From contig JBAOIH010000001.1 in assembly GCA_037045645.1 (NCBI GenBank), positions 1,364,001 through 1,428,000 on the forward strand: a DNA stretch of 64,000 bases. Direction: 5' to 3'. This DNA is from Nocardioides sp. Lineage in GTDB: Bacteria; Actinomycetota; Actinomycetes; Propionibacteriales; Nocardioidaceae. A program made the translations under genes and the position numbers. The notes below the pieces were generated by a model. That model saw nothing but the letters and a program-made list of their open reading frames with translations, ran no database searches and was not told the origin of the DNA. Positions 8,251 to 17,275 of the stretch are shown here, in pieces; the stretch's first letter is position 1; each line of letters opens with the position of its first letter.

Positions 8251-9234
8251 TCAAGCCAGGGCGGCGCGCAACTCGTGCGGCTGCCCGAAGAGCGTGGCGA
8301 GTGCGTGGGCTCGCTTGAAGATCAGGTGCGCGTCGTGCTCCCAGGTGATCGCGATGCCTCCGTGAAGTTGGACTACCTCGCCGGCGACCGCTTGCGCGGC
8401 TTCGAGCGCGTACGCGGCTGCGACATGAGCCAGGCGATCAGCCTCGGGATCGTCGCAGCCCAAGGCATTCGCGGCGGCCCAGGTGATCGAGCGCGCCATC
8501 TCCAGGCGTACGAGCAGGTCCGCCATCCGGTGCTTGAGCGCCTGGAAGGACCCGATCTGGCGGCCGAACTGCACGCGCTCCTTGCTGTAGGCCACCGTCA
8601 TGTCGAGGCCGCGTTGCATGCAGCCCACCGCGAGGGAGGAGGCTGTGACGAGAGCCGTACGTCGACCTGCGGCGAGCGCGTTGGATCCATCTGTCGCCAG
8701 GATGGTTGTGGCGGCAGTCGCGGTGTCGTACGACGCCAACCGCAGCGTCGGATCCATTGCCGGGGTCGACGTCCAGTCGGCTGAGTCGATCTGGACGAGG
8801 GCGCCGTCCACGAAGCCGAGCACGATCTGCGCCGAATCGCCGAACAGCACGTCCGAGTCGTCGAAGGCCACCGTCGCGACCTCGCCCGCGGCGATCCGTG
8901 GGAGCAGGTCCGCGCAGGCTGAAGCGTTGCCCGACGCGAGCAGCGCCGCCGTCGCGAGCAACGTGCCCAGCAGTGGCGATGGCGCGAGGGAGCGCCCGAC
9001 CTCCTCGGCTACCACCAGCGACTCGGCGAAGGTGAAGCCGGCCCCGTCGTACGACTCGGGGATCGGGAGTGCGGCGAGTCCGACCTGCTCACACAGCATC
9101 GACCACAGATCGGCGTCGTAGCCGGCCTCCGACTCCATCGCCGCGCGTACGGCGCCGCTGTCGGCGCGCTTGTCGAGCAGCGAGCGGACCATCGACGCGA
9201 GTTCGAGCTGTTCCTCGGTGCGGGTGACGTCCAT
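8251..9234 (-). CDS. fadE33: Acyl-CoA dehydrogenase, FadE33-like (HIP pathway)
   Basis: This 327-residue flavoprotein is the last gene of the fadD3-fadE31-fadE32-fadE33 operon. It is shorter than ordinary acyl-CoA dehydrogenases (about 380 residues), like mycobacterial FadE33. It carries the C-terminal helix-bundle features ERVQFGRQIGSFQALKHRMAD and VVQLHGGIAITWEHDAHL. Steroid-type dehydrogenases of this sort work as alpha2beta2 heterotetramers in which one partner lacks the catalytic glutamate, and FadE32 is the natural partner. The step would be a late dehydrogenation in C/D ring breakdown. The start overlaps the fadE32 stop by one base (TGATG). Confidence 0.82.
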   Translation of the reverse strand: MDVTRTEEQLELASMVRSLLDKRADSGAVRAAMESEAGYDADLWSMLCEQVGLAALPIPESYDGAGFTFAESLVVAEEVGRSLAPSPLLGTLLATAALLASGNASACADLLPRIAAGEVATVAFDDSDVLFGDSAQIVLGFVDGALVQIDSADWTSTPAMDPTLRLASYDTATAATTILATDGSNALAAGRRTALVTASSLAVGCMQRGLDMTVAYSKERVQFGRQIGSFQALKHRMADLLVRLEMARSITWAAANALGCDDPEADRLAHVAAAYALEAAQAVAGEVVQLHGGIAITWEHDAHLIFKRAHALATLFGQPHELRAALA

Positions 9235-10199
9235 CAGCCGCGCTCCGCCACCAGCGACTCGAGGATGCGCGCGCGGTGTTGCGCGGGTGTGCCCCACGCG
9301 TTGACCAGCGCGCGGGTGCGCAACAGCCATAGGGAGAGGTCGAGTTCGCGGGTGTAGCCGATCGCGCCGTGCACCTGGAGCCCAACCCGTGACGCCAGGT
9401 ACGCCGCGTCGCCGGCCTTCACCTTGGCCGCCGAGACCGCTCGCGCGAACTCGGCGGTGCCGTCGGCCAACGCCGCCCCCCAAACCAGCGGGCGGGCGAA
9501 GTCGAGCGCGATGCGTACGTCCGCGAGTTGGTGCTTGATCGCCTGATAGGAACCGATCGCGCGACCGAACTGATGGCGCTGCAGGGCGTACGCCACCGTC
9601 TCGGCCAGGATCTTCTCGCCCAGCCCGAGCAGTTGCGCGGACGCGGCCAGTGCGGCCAGATCGAACGCCGGGTCGTCGGGCAGCGGGTCGGATGCGGGCT
9701 CGCTCGTGACGGCGAACAGCCGACGTACGGGGTCGATCGCCGACGTCGGCTCGTCCAGGGCGGAGGTGTCGAGGTCGGAGAGAGAACCAGCGGACGAGAG
9801 GTAGGCCTGCGCGGCCACGTCGGCATCCAATGCGTACGCCGACACCGCCGGCACCGCGACGGTAGCGACCAAGCCTTCGGCGACCTGCTCTTGCAACTCG
9901 CCGGTGGCGGCGCGCGCGAGATAGGCCGACGACTCGATCCACGGGCCGGGGACCACGTGGCGTCCGAGCACCTCGTGAGCGAGCACGAGTTCGACAGCAG
10001 TGGCACCGAAGCCGCCGGACTCCTCGGGGATCACCAGTGCGCTGACGCCCTGCTCGGCGAGCCGACTCCAGAGTGTCAGTCCCGGTTCGTGGTTGCCCCC
10101 GGCCCAGGCGCGCGCGGCGCCTGGGGTGTCGGCACCGGCAAGTAGTTTGTCGAGCGAGGCGACGAAGTCGGCCTGCTCGGCGGTGGGGGAGAACTTCAT
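9234..10199 (-). CDS. fadE32: Acyl-CoA dehydrogenase, FadE32-like (HIP pathway)
   Basis: The 321-residue protein is the short partner dehydrogenase expected to pair with FadE33. The N-terminal domain reads MKFSPTAEQADFVASLDKLL and the C-terminal one has RHQFGRAIGSYQAIKHQLAD and GLQVHGAIGYTRELDLSLWL. The start is fixed by a strong GGGAGGT ribosome site 9 bases upstream on the minus strand. A longer frame further upstream has no conserved residues. A 76-base gap separates it from fadE31. Length and order match M. tuberculosis FadE32 (about 320 residues). The identity rests on operon position as much as on sequence. Confidence 0.82.
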   Translation of the reverse strand: MKFSPTAEQADFVASLDKLLAGADTPGAARAWAGGNHEPGLTLWSRLAEQGVSALVIPEESGGFGATAVELVLAHEVLGRHVVPGPWIESSAYLARAATGELQEQVAEGLVATVAVPAVSAYALDADVAAQAYLSSAGSLSDLDTSALDEPTSAIDPVRRLFAVTSEPASDPLPDDPAFDLAALAASAQLLGLGEKILAETVAYALQRHQFGRAIGSYQAIKHQLADVRIALDFARPLVWGAALADGTAEFARAVSAAKVKAGDAAYLASRVGLQVHGAIGYTRELDLSLWLLRTRALVNAWGTPAQHRARILESLVAERG

Positions 10200-10275
10200 C
10201 CCCGGACCTCCCTTGGCACACTGTGTTGGATGGTTCGCCTTGCTGCGCACGGATAGTCCATCTGGATCACGAGCC

Positions 10276-11435
10276 TCACTGTCCGCCCCGTGCTTCGCGC
10301 GGCAAACGAAGGATCCGCTCGGCCACGATGTTGCGCTGGATCTCGTTGGTGCCCGCATAGATCGGGCCGGCGAGCGAGAAGAGATAGCCGTCAGGCCAGT
10401 GCCCCTCGGCCTCCTGCTCGGGACCGAGCAGGGTCAGAGCGGCCTCGTGGAGCGCCACATCGAGACCGGACCAGAACACCTTGTTGACCGAACCGGCCGC
10501 TCCGATGTCACCCCCGGCCGCGAGCGTGCCGACGGTGCCCCAGGTGTAGAGCCGGTACGCCTCCGCACCGATCCAGGCGTCGACGACATCATCGGCAGCC
10601 GCCGCGCGAGCCAGCGGTGACTCGGTGGCGGCGTACAACGAAAGCAGCCGATCCGCCGCCGCGCAGAAGCGCCCGGGCGAACGCAGCGACAATCCGCGCT
10701 CGTTGCCCGCCGTACTCATCGCGACCCGCCAGCCGTCGCCGACACCGCCCAGCACATCGGCGTCCGGAACGAAGGCGTCCTCGAAGAACACCTCGGCGAA
10801 GCCCGCCTCGCCGTCGAGTTGCTCGATCGGGCGGACCGTGATGCCGGGGGCGTCGAGGGGGAAGCAGAAGTAGCGTCAGCCCGCGGTGGCGTTCGGCGCT
10901 CGGGTCAGAGCGGAAGAGTCCGAATCCCCACTGCGCGAGGGCGGCCCGTGAGCACCAGGTCTTCTGGCCGTTGAGGACCCAGCCCCCACGCGCCTCGTCG
11001 CGGGTGGCGGTCGACGTGAGCGAGGCCAGGTCGGAACCGCTGCCGGGCTCCGACCAGCACTGGGCCCAGACCTTCTCGCCGGTCGCCATCGTCGGCAGCC
11101 AGCGGTCCTGCTGCTCGGGGGTGCCGTGGTCGTAGATGATCGGGGCGAGCAGGAAGATGCCGTTCTGCGAGACCCGAAGCGGTGCACCGGCGCGGTAGTA
11201 CTCCTCCTCGAAGAGCACCCACTCGATCAGCGACGCGTCTCGCCCGTGATAGCGCTCCGGCCAGGACACGACCGCCCAGCGATCCTCGGCCAGCTTTGGC
11301 TTCCCACTCCTGGTGGGCGACGAAGCCCTCGGGCGTGTCGAGGGAGGGCAGCCGCTCCGCGGGCACATTGGCCGCCAGCCAGGACCGCGCTTCTTCTCGG
11401 AAGGCGAGTTCGGACTCGCTCAGTTCCAGGTCCAT
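10276..11435 (-). CDS. fadE31: Acyl-CoA dehydrogenase, FadE31-like, split by two single-base shifts
   Basis: Three frames together give a normal 385-residue FadE. It starts MDLELSESELAFREEARSW, shifts near 11296 (an extra T in a CTTT run on the plus strand) to KLAEDRWAVVSWPERYHGRD, then shifts again near 10873 to FPLDAPGITVRPIEQLDGEA. The rest, FFEDAFVPDADVLGG to AGTNEIQRNIVAERILRLPR, is well conserved. Removing one base at each place restores a full protein with no other lesion, so sequence error is likelier than decay. It overlaps the fadD3 stop by one base and belongs to the HIP beta-oxidation steps. Confidence 0.75.
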
Positions 11436-13333
11436 CAGTTTCCTTTGGTCGGTTCCTGTCGAAGGGCGTTCTTGAGCACCTTGCCGCCCAGATTGCGGGG
11501 GAGTGCGTCGACGAAGGTCACGGTGCGAGGCACCTTGAAGTTGGCGAGGCGTTCCTTGCAGAAGGTGATCACGTCGTCGGGAGTCAGGTCTTCGCGGGTG
11601 CGTACGACGAACGCCGCCCCCACCTCGCCCAAGCGCTCGTCCGGCACCCCGACGATCGCGGCCTCGACGACGCCGTCGAGCCGGGCGAGTTCCTTCTCGA
11701 TCTCGGCCGGATAGACGTTGAAGCCGCCGGAGATGTACATGTCCTTCTTGCGATCGGTGATCGCGAGGTTGCCGTCGGCGTCGACAGTGCCGATGTCGCC
11801 GGTGTGCAGCCATCCGTCCGCATCGATGGCCTCGGCGGTCGCCTCGGGGTCGTCGAGGTAGCCGAGCATCACGAAGTCGCCACGCACCAGGAGTTCTCCG
11901 TCGTCGGCGATGCTCGTCTCCATGCCGTCGATCGCGCGCCCACACGTGGACGCGACGACCGCCGCGGTCTCGTCGCCGCGGCACATCGTGACCACGACCG
12001 CCTCGGTCATACCGAAGGCGGTGACCACCTGCTCGATCGCCAACTCGTCGCGCATCCGCTCGATGAGTACGACCGGCACCACCGCCGCGCCGGTGACGGC
12101 CAGCCGGAGGGACGAGAGGTCGTACGACTGCCTCTCGGGCGCGGCGAGCATCGACGAGAAGATCGTCGGTGCGCCGGGCAGGACGGTGATCTGCTCGTCC
12201 TGGATCAGCGCCATCAAGGTTGCCGGGTCGAAGGTCGCCATCGGGTAGAGGCAGGCGCCGGTCAACAGCCCGGTGACGATGCCGACCTTGTAGCCGAACG
12301 AGTGGAAGAACGGGTTGACCACCAGATAGCGGTCGTCCTCGCGTACGCCGCCGATGGTTCCCCACGCCCGTGCGACGCCCACCGTCTGGCGGTGGGCACT
12401 CATCACGCCCTTGGGCTGGCCCGTGGTGCCGGAGGTGAAGAGGATGTCGGCGACATCCTCGGGGGAGACCGCGTCGGCGCGCGCGTCGATGTCGGTGGTT
12501 GAGGAGCCGCGCAGCGGCGTCTCGAAACCACTCTCCTCAACCACCGGGGCGGCGCTGGATTCGGTGTGGTTTCGAGACGAGCCCTCCGGGCTCTCCTCAA
12601 CCACCGGGGGCGTGGGGCTGGATTCGGTGTGGTTTCGAGACGAGCCCTCCGGGCTCTCCTCAACCACCGGGGGCGTGGGGCTGGATTCGGTGTGGTTTCG
12701 AGACGAGCCCTCCGGGCTCTCCTCAACCACCGGGGGCGTGGGGCTGGATTCGGTGTGGTTTCGAGACGAGCCCTCCGGGCTCTCCTCAACCACCGGGGGC
12801 GTGGGGCTGGATTCGGTGTGGTTTCGAGACGAGCCCTCCGGGCTCTCCTCAACCACCGGGGCGGCGCTGGATTCGGTGGTTGAGGAGCCGCGCAGCGGCG
12901 CCTCGAAACCATCCTGCAGGTTCCTCAACTCCAGGACCTCGATCACCGACTCCAAGGACGACGCCGCGCGCAGGTCGGCGGTCTGCGTACGCCCGAGGAA
13001 GCCGTCTTCGACGATCACCAGCCGCGCGGAAGTGCGGTCCACCAGCGCGGCAACCTCGTGGCCGGTGTAGCGCGAGTTGGCCGGGATCAGGGTGCCCCCG
13101 GCGTACGACACCGCGAGCGCCGCGACCACCCAGTCGACCGAGTTGGGCGCCCAGAGGACGACGCGATCGCCGGGCGCGAGACCCAGTGCGACATAGCGAG
13201 TCGCCACCGCACGCACCCGGTCCAGCAAACCCGCGAAGGTCGTGGTGACGCCCGCCTCGACGTACGCCGGACGGTCGGGCCAGCGCGCCGCAGCGGCACG
13301 CAGCACACCGGGGATGGTGTCGGGCTCCGTCAT
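11435..13333 (-). CDS. fadD3: HIP-CoA ligase FadD3 with a 138-residue repeat-coded insert
   Basis: FadD3 activates the steroid remnant HIP with ATP and CoA, opening the KstR2-controlled half of sterol catabolism. The N-terminal domain (TIPGVLRAAAARWPDRPAYV) and the AMP-binding motif ILFTSGTTGQPKGVMSAH, then GMTEA, GWLHTGDIG and the C-terminal lysine in GGKVLKNALR, are all present. The total is 632 residues against about 500 for the family. The excess is a proline/serine-rich insert of 138 residues just before the TSGTTG loop, built from VVEESPEGSSRNH units and coded by the repeat array at 12497-12910. Without it the length is 494. The ATG follows a GAGAGGA site and faces a KstR2 box. Confidence 0.87.
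   Translation of the reverse strand: MTEPDTIPGVLRAAAARWPDRPAYVEAGVTTTFAGLLDRVRAVATRYVALGLAPGDRVVLWAPNSVDWVVAALAVSYAGGTLIPANSRYTGHEVAALVDRTSARLVIVEDGFLGRTQTADLRAASSLESVIEVLELRNLQDGFEAPLRGSSTTESSAAPVVEESPEGSSRNHTESSPTPPVVEESPEGSSRNHTESSPTPPVVEESPEGSSRNHTESSPTPPVVEESPEGSSRNHTESSPTPPVVEESPEGSSRNHTESSAAPVVEESGFETPLRGSSTTDIDARADAVSPEDVADILFTSGTTGQPKGVMSAHRQTVGVARAWGTIGGVREDDRYLVVNPFFHSFGYKVGIVTGLLTGACLYPMATFDPATLMALIQDEQITVLPGAPTIFSSMLAAPERQSYDLSSLRLAVTGAAVVPVVLIERMRDELAIEQVVTAFGMTEAVVVTMCRGDETAAVVASTCGRAIDGMETSIADDGELLVRGDFVMLGYLDDPEATAEAIDADGWLHTGDIGTVDADGNLAITDRKKDMYISGGFNVYPAEIEKELARLDGVVEAAIVGVPDERLGEVGAAFVVRTREDLTPDDVITFCKERLANFKVPRTVTFVDALPRNLGGKVLKNALRQEPTKGN
12497..12910. repeat. Palindromic-element array inside fadD3, 63-base period
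   Basis: Full palindromic elements of 33 bases in plus orientation (GGTTGAGGAG...CTCGAAACC) stand at both ends, at 12497-12529 and 12878-12910. Between them five 35-base copies lie in the opposite orientation, starting at 12568, 12631, 12694, 12757 and 12820, exactly 63 bases apart with almost no divergence. The array totals 414 bases, a multiple of three, and has no stop in the fadD3 frame. Confidence 0.93.
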
Positions 13334-13373
13334 CGCGATCCTCTCGCCGTACGCTCCGGCTTGCTCCACACGA

Positions 13374-13391
13374 ACCAAGCAAGTGCTTGGT
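13374..13391. promoter_or_regulatory. KstR2 operator between fadD3 and fadE30
   Basis: ACCAAGCAAGTGCTTGGT has perfect 8-base arms and contains the 14-base motif AnCAAGnnCTTGnT described for mycobacterial KstR2. Its right edge touches a TAGGGT -10 hexamer (13391-13396) that is 7 bases before the fadE30 ATG, so bound repressor would cover that promoter. The same block recurs at 26346. Confidence 0.88.
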
Positions 13392-13403
13392 AGGGTAGCA
13401 CTC

Positions 13404-14577
13404 ATGACCGCTGACGACGCCGCCTTCCGCGCGGAGATCCGCGACTGGCTGGCGACCCATCTGGTCGGCGAATGGGCCGAACTCAAGGGGCTCGGCGGTC
13501 CCGGCAAGGACCACCTGGCGTACGAGCAGCGCCTGGAGTGGAATCGTCTGCTCGCCGAGCACGGGTGGACCTGTGTCGGGTGGCCGAAGGAGTACGGCGG
13601 GCGCGGCCTGAGCCTGGCGCAGCAGGTGATCTTCCACGAGGAGTACGCCCGAGCCGACGCTCCCGCGCGCGTCAACCACCTGGGTGAGGAACTGCTGGGG
13701 CCGACCCTGATCGCGTTCGGCACCGAGGAGCAGAAGCAGCGATTCCTGCCCGGCATCGTGGCCGTCACCGAGTTGTGGTGCCAGGGCTATTCGGAGCCCA
13801 ACGCCGGATCCGACCTGGCGAACGTCCAGACCAAGGCACGCCTCGAGGGCGATCACTGGGTCGTCGACGGACAGAAGATCTGGACCTCGCACGCCCACAC
13901 GTCCGACTGGTGTTTCGTGATCGCGCGCACCGAGCCGGGCTCGCAGCGCCACGCCGGCCTGAGTTTCCTGCTGGTCCCGATGGACCAGGAGGAAGTGGAC
14001 GTACGCCCCATCGAGCAACTCACCGGTGGCTCGGAGTTCAACGAGGTCTTCTTCACCGGTGCCGGCACCGACGCCAGCAACGTACTCGGCGAGGTCGGCG
14101 ACGGCTGGCGGGTCGCGATGGCCCTGCTCGGGTTCGAGCGCGGCGTCTCCACGCTGGGCCAGCAGGTGGGTTTTCGTCGGGAGTACGAGTCGGTGCTGGC
14201 TCGTGCGAAGGACAACGGCGCCTGGGACGACCCTGTCCTTCGCGACCGCCTGCTCAAGTCTGAGGTCCAGTTGGAGACTATGGGCGCCAACGCGCTGCGC
14301 GTGCTCGCCGGCGACTTCCCGGGAGGCGACAACATCGCCAAGTTGGTCTGGGCCAACTGGCATCGCGACCTGGGTGAAGCTCGCGATGGCAGTCGCGGGG
14401 CGCGACGGGCTGACCGTACGACCCGGTGCCACCGACTACGACCTCGACGACCACCAACGGCTCTACCTCTTCACCCGCGCTGACACGATCTATGGCGGCA
14501 GTGACGAGGTGCAGAAGAACATCCTGGCCGAGCGGGTGCTGGGCCTGCCACGCGAACCACGAGGAGATGCCCGATGA
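13404..14577 (+). CDS. fadE30: Acyl-CoA dehydrogenase FadE30, split by one single-base shift
   Basis: FadE30 dehydrogenates 5-hydroxy-HIP-CoA early in C/D ring degradation. The first frame runs MTADDAAFRAEIRDWLATHL through QGYSEPNAGSDLANV and GQKIWTSHAHTSDWC to WANWHRDLGE. Near 14379 an extra base moves the sense to LAMAVAGRDGLTVRPG and then GGSDEVQKNILAERVLGLPR. Dropping one G gives a full-length family member of about 390 residues. The ATG directly follows the KstR2 box and -10 element, so the mRNA is probably leaderless. The stop overlaps ipdF by 4 bases. Confidence 0.8.
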
Positions 14578-15368
14578 CCGTCCACCGCGAAGAGCAGCCG
14601 ACCCCTGCGTACGTGCCCGGCCATGGCCTGCTGAAGGACAAGGTCGTCGTGATCACTGCCGCCGCCGGTGCCGGTATTGGTGCGGCAGCGACCCGACGCG
14701 CATTGGAGGAAGGCGCCACGCGGGTCGTCTTCTCCGATACCCACGAGCGGCGGCTCGCGGAGGCCGAGGAAGCCCTGGCGGGCGAGTTCGGCGCCGACCG
14801 GGTCAGCAGCGTCGTGTGTGACGTGACCGACGAGGCAGCCGTACAAGCGCTGTTGGATTCGGCTGAAGGTTTCGACGTGCTGCTCAACAACGCCGGACTC
14901 GGTGGCACCGCGCCGATCCAGGACATGACCGACGAGGCCTGGAGCCGCGTCCTCGACATCACCTTGACCGGCACGATGCGCGTCACGCGTGCGGCGGCAC
15001 AACGCTGGATCGCGACTGGTACGCAGGGTGTGATCGTCAACAACGCCTCGGTCATCGGCTGGCGCGCCCAGGAGGGGCAGGCGCACTACGCGGCGGCCAA
15101 GGCGGGCGTGATGGCGCTGACACGTTGCTCCGCACTCGACCTGGCGCCGCACGGCATCCGGGTCAACGCGGTCTCGCCGAGCCTGGCGATGCACCCGTTC
15201 CTGGCCAAGGTGACCTCCGACGAACTGTTGGCCGAACTCAAGCAGCGCGAGGCGTTCGGGCGGGCGGCGGAGCCATGGGAGGTCGCCAACGTGATGGTGT
15301 TCCTCGCCTCGGCGTACTCCTCCTACCTGACCGGCGAGGTGATCTCGGTGAGCAGCCAACATGCCTGA
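14574..15368 (+). CDS. ipdF: Short-chain dehydrogenase, IpdF-like (5-hydroxy-HIP-CoA reductase)
   Basis: The 264-residue SDR has an N-terminal extension, then the nucleotide loop VVVITAAAGAGIGAAATRR, the NNAG motif (LLNNAGLGG), the catalytic serine in NNASVIGW and the YxxxK pair in HYAAAKAG. In M. tuberculosis the gene in this place, Rv3559c/IpdF, reduces the 5-oxo group of HIP-CoA. The position between fadE30 and kstR2 is identical here, and that is the main basis for the name. It overlaps fadE30 by 4 bases and kstR2 by 8, so the three are translationally coupled. Confidence 0.82.
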   Translation: MTVHREEQPTPAYVPGHGLLKDKVVVITAAAGAGIGAAATRRALEEGATRVVFSDTHERRLAEAEEALAGEFGADRVSSVVCDVTDEAAVQALLDSAEGFDVLLNNAGLGGTAPIQDMTDEAWSRVLDITLTGTMRVTRAAAQRWIATGTQGVIVNNASVIGWRAQEGQAHYAAAKAGVMALTRCSALDLAPHGIRVNAVSPSLAMHPFLAKVTSDELLAELKQREAFGRAAEPWEVANVMVFLASAYSSYLTGEVISVSSQHA

Positions 15369-16026
15369 AACGACCCTGACCCGGCGTGCCGAGTTGTTGC
15401 GGATCGCGGCCCACCTGTTTGCCACCAAGGGCTACCGCAACACGACCGTACGCGACATTGCCGACGCGGCCGGGATCCTCTCGGGCAGCCTCTACCACCA
15501 CTTCCCGAGCAAGGAGTCGATGCTCGACGAGATCCTGCGGACCTTCCAGGATCAGCTTTTCGAGGAGTACGACGCGATCCTCGACGCCAGTGACGACGCC
15601 AGGACCAAGCTTGAGCGAGGCGTACGCGTGTCGTTCGCTGCCATCGCCGAGCATCACGACGAGGTCGCGATCTTCCAGAACGACTCGACCTTCATCGCCT
15701 CGCTCGACGGCTTCTCCTATATCAGTGAACGTCACGAACAGTCGCGCGACTTCTGGCTCCGCCTGCTGCACGAGGGGGTGGTGTCAGGCGTGCTGCGCAA
15801 AGACCTCGACGTCGATGTGGTCTACCGCTTCCTGCGCGACGGCATCTGGTTCGCCGTGAACTGGTATCGCCCCGACGGCTCCCTGACCACCGCCGAGGTG
15901 GCCGACCGCTACTCCGCGATGCTGCTCGACGGCATCGCCACCCCCGCACCCCCGGTGGTTGAGGAGGACGCGAAGCGTCCGTCTCGAAACCACGCCCCGG
16001 CACGACCCGCACCACCCGCTGGTTGA
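15361..16026 (+). CDS. kstR2: TetR-family repressor KstR2 with repeat-coded C-terminal tail
   Basis: The TetR DNA-binding domain fills residues 8-55, with the helix-turn-helix VRDIADAAGILSGSLYHHF. The ligand domain reads FSYISERHEQSRDFW and VDVVYRFLRDGIWFAVNWYR, very close to mycobacterial KstR2, whose effector is HIP-CoA. The family length is about 200 residues; this one has 221. The surplus is a tail of about 26 residues (PPVVEEDAKRPSRNHAPARP) coded by a palindromic element, and the stop falls at the start of a second copy. The regulator would control both boxes (13374, 26346), including its own operon. Confidence 0.9.
   Translation: MPETTLTRRAELLRIAAHLFATKGYRNTTVRDIADAAGILSGSLYHHFPSKESMLDEILRTFQDQLFEEYDAILDASDDARTKLERGVRVSFAAIAEHHDEVAIFQNDSTFIASLDGFSYISERHEQSRDFWLRLLHEGVVSGVLRKDLDVDVVYRFLRDGIWFAVNWYRPDGSLTTAEVADRYSAMLLDGIATPAPPVVEEDAKRPSRNHAPARPAPPAG
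15957..15991. repeat. Palindromic element, copy coding the kstR2 tail
   Basis: This is a 35-base imperfect palindrome, GGTTGAGGAGGACGCG then AAGCGTCCGTCTCGAAACC, within the 3' end of kstR2 and read as VEEDAKRPSRN. It belongs to the same family as those in fadD3, the DUF35 gene and kshA. Confidence 0.9.
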
Positions 16027-16055
16027 GGAGGACGCGCAGCGTCCGTCTCGAAACC
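16021..16055. repeat. Palindromic element between kstR2 and fadA6
   Basis: A second 35-base copy lies 64 bases after the first and differs by one base in the loop. The kstR2 stop TGA is formed by the element itself (GGTTGAGG). It fills the gap up to the fadA6 ribosome site GAAAGGA. Confidence 0.9.
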
Positions 16056-16070
16056 CCGAAAGGAACTGAC

Positions 16071-17234
16071 ATGACCGAGGCCTACATCGTCGACGCCGTC
16101 CGTACGCCGGTCGGCAAGCGCGGCGGCTCGCTGGCTGCCGTGCACTCTGCTGATCTCGGGGCACACGTGTTGTCCGCGCTCGTGGAGCGCACCGGGATCG
16201 ACCCTGGGCTGGTCGATGACGTGGTGATGGGCTGCTGCGACACGATCGGCTCGCAGGCGGGCGATGTGGCGCGTACGGCCTGGCTGGTCGCGGGCCTTCC
16301 TGATCACGTCCCCGGCGTGACCATCGACCGCCAGTGCGGATCGTCGCAGCAGGCGGTGCACTTCGCGGCGCAGGGAGTCATGTCGGGCACCCAGGATCTG
16401 GTCATCGCAGGTGGGCTGCAGAACATGAGCGCCATCCCGATCTCGGCGGCGATGCTGGTGGCAGATCAATATGGCTTCACGACCCCGACTGCGGAGTCGC
16501 CGGGCTGGCTGGCGCGCTATGGCGACGTCGAGGTATCGCAGTTCAACTCCGCCGAGATGATCGCGGAGAAGTGGGAGATCAGCCGCGAAGACATGGAAGC
16601 GTTCGCGTTGGCCTCACACCAGCGCGCACGAGTCGCCATCGACGAAGGCCGGTTCGCGTCCCAGATCGCGCCGGTGACGCTGCCCGACGGTCGGGTCTTC
16701 GACACCGACGAGACCGTACGCGACACCTCGCTGGAGAAGATGGCCGCGTTGCAGCCGCTCGCGCCCGGCGGGCGGATCACAGCCGGTGTCGCCTCGCAGA
16801 TCTCGGACGGGGCGTCGGCGATGCTGATCGCTTCTGGAGATTTTGTGGACCGCCACGGCCTGACGCCGCGAGCGCGCATTCACCACCTGTCCGTACGAGG
16901 GGACGATCCGATCTGGATGCTGACCGGGCCGATCCGCGCGACCAGGTATGCGTTGGAGAAGTCCGGGATGTCGCTCGACGACATCGACCTCTTCGAGTGC
17001 AACGAGGCGTTCGCGTCGGTCGTGCTGGCGTGGATGAAGGAACTCGACATCCCGCACGAGCGCGTCAACGTCAACGGCGGCGGCATCGCGCTGGGCCACC
17101 CGATCGGCGCGACGGGCACGCGGTTGATGACCACGCTTTTGAACGAACTCGAACGCACCGGTGGTCGCTATGGTCTCCAAACCATGTGCGAGGGCGGCGG
17201 CCAGGCCAACGTGACGGTGATCGAGCGGGTCTGA
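16071..17234 (+). CDS. fadA6: Thiolase FadA6 (HIP pathway)
   Basis: The 387-residue thiolase cleaves a beta-ketoacyl-CoA in the C/D ring pathway. The nucleophile is Cys89 in DRQCGSSQQAVHF. The other catalytic groups are visible in NVNGGGIALGHPIGATG (His) and MCEGGGQAN (the second Cys). The N-terminus EAYIVDAVRTPVGKRGG is typical of the family. The ATG lies after GAAAGGAACTGAC and closes the fadE30-ipdF-kstR2-fadA6 operon, the same order as in mycobacteria (Rv3560c to Rv3556c). The palindromic element just upstream could affect its expression relative to kstR2. Confidence 0.92.
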   Translation: MTEAYIVDAVRTPVGKRGGSLAAVHSADLGAHVLSALVERTGIDPGLVDDVVMGCCDTIGSQAGDVARTAWLVAGLPDHVPGVTIDRQCGSSQQAVHFAAQGVMSGTQDLVIAGGLQNMSAIPISAAMLVADQYGFTTPTAESPGWLARYGDVEVSQFNSAEMIAEKWEISREDMEAFALASHQRARVAIDEGRFASQIAPVTLPDGRVFDTDETVRDTSLEKMAALQPLAPGGRITAGVASQISDGASAMLIASGDFVDRHGLTPRARIHHLSVRGDDPIWMLTGPIRATRYALEKSGMSLDDIDLFECNEAFASVVLAWMKELDIPHERVNVNGGGIALGHPIGATGTRLMTTLLNELERTGGRYGLQTMCEGGGQANVTVIERV

Positions 17235-17257
17235 CGGAGCGCGGGACGAGCGTAGTC

Positions 17258-17275
17258 AGGGGCTCAACGCCCCCT
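17258..17275. terminator. Hairpin between convergent fadA6 and doc
   Basis: AGGGGC-TCAAC-GCCCC(C)T forms a short GC-rich hairpin 24 bases after the fadA6 stop. It overlaps the doc stop codon and could end transcription from both sides. Confidence 0.45.

Noticed and set aside
8251..10199. One fused 656-residue acyl-CoA dehydrogenase
   Set aside because: The upstream half of that frame is out of phase with the FadE32 sequence; two separate genes with a TGATG overlap explain the conservation.
12354..13248. Plus-strand open frames over the fadD3 repeat array
   Set aside because: They stay open only because the 63-base repeat has no stop in several frames; there is no start signal or conserved sequence.
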